Assembly: GCA_030427215.1 (NCBI GenBank)
Contig: JAUHXB010000008.1
Span: forward strand, 1-14,076
Reading direction: 5' to 3'
Source: Alphaproteobacteria bacterium
GTDB lineage: Bacteria; Pseudomonadota; Alphaproteobacteria; Micavibrionales; UBA1664
Length of the DNA stretch: 14,076 nucleotides
A program made the position numbers and the translations under genes. Under the pieces are notes generated by a model. It was given only the letters and a program-made list of their open reading frames with translations. It made no database searches and had not been told where the DNA came from. Positions 13,952 through 14,076 of the stretch are shown here, one piece after another. Position 1 is the first letter of the stretch, and each line of letters opens with the position of its first letter.

Positions 13952-14076
13952 AGATTATTGTGTTTTAAAAAGGCATTAGCGTTTTTAATGTCCTCCGATG
14001 CGGCCGCTCTCAATAGAAAAGCCACATTAAGAACAGCGGGTGTTACACGATATGTATTTTTAGAAATATAATCAAT
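13948..14076 (-). CDS. Possible C-terminal end of a convergent gene, beyond the right edge
   Basis: On the minus strand a frame is open from the right edge for 42 codons and stops with TAA at 13950-13948. The stop shares bases with the nuoN stop. The peptide (YRVTPAVLNVAFLLRAAASE and a hydrophilic end KHNNL) reads like an ordinary helical protein C-terminus with plausible codon use. I do not recognise it. An open frame of this length can occur by chance, so its status depends on the sequence to the right. Confidence 0.45.
   Translation of the reverse strand: MDYISKNTYRVTPAVLNVAFLLRAAASEDIKNANAFLKHNNL

Noticed and set aside
6123..14004. Thirteen-base match CCTCCGATGCGGC at 6123-6135 and 13992-14004, considered as attachment-like direct repeats around the nuo block
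   Set aside because: Both copies lie in different reading contexts, the match does not extend, and no integrase or tRNA gene is nearby; chance is adequate.

Overview
The window reads as a chromosomal segment of an alphaproteobacterium. NuoI, NuoJ, PNPase and the short phosphoglycerate mutase carry sequence features I know from that class. DNA composition is moderately AT-rich, which would suit a lower-GC lineage, but I cannot name a genus from sequence alone. No tRNA, rRNA, CRISPR array or transposase was seen.

Layout. The left edge (1-889, minus) holds a charged protein of unknown function that runs off the window. Next come a Rho-independent terminator and the minus-strand pnp gene (1022-3154). 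gpmA (3340-3924, plus) is divergent from pnp. A 321-base gap (3925-4245) between convergent genes is packed with hairpins and short repeats, including an inverted pair of REP-like elements. Two minus-strand envelope genes follow: a secreted four-cysteine protein (4246-4824) and an exported MsrA (4906-5541). From 5660 the window is dominated by complex I (NADH:quinone oxidoreductase) genes on the plus strand: nuoI stands alone, and nuoJ-nuoK-nuoL-x-nuoM-nuoN form a tight cluster from about 7627 to 13951. A convergent partial gene fills the right edge.

How it works together. The nuo genes encode one peripheral-arm iron-sulfur subunit (NuoI) and five membrane-arm subunits (NuoJ, K, L, M, N) of the proton-pumping respiratory complex. 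Two points stand out. First, nuoI is cut off from nuoJ by about 1.5 kb holding two minus-strand genes: a lipoprotein and a small coupled ORF. nuoJ seems to have its own promoter, and nuoA-H are not next to nuoI. Second, an unrecognised soluble 151-residue protein is encoded between nuoL and nuoM. It has a strong ribosome site, its stop overlaps the nuoM start, and its arginine codons (9 of 14 AGA/AGG) are unlike nuoL (none seen of 13). This gene is the best candidate here for something undescribed.
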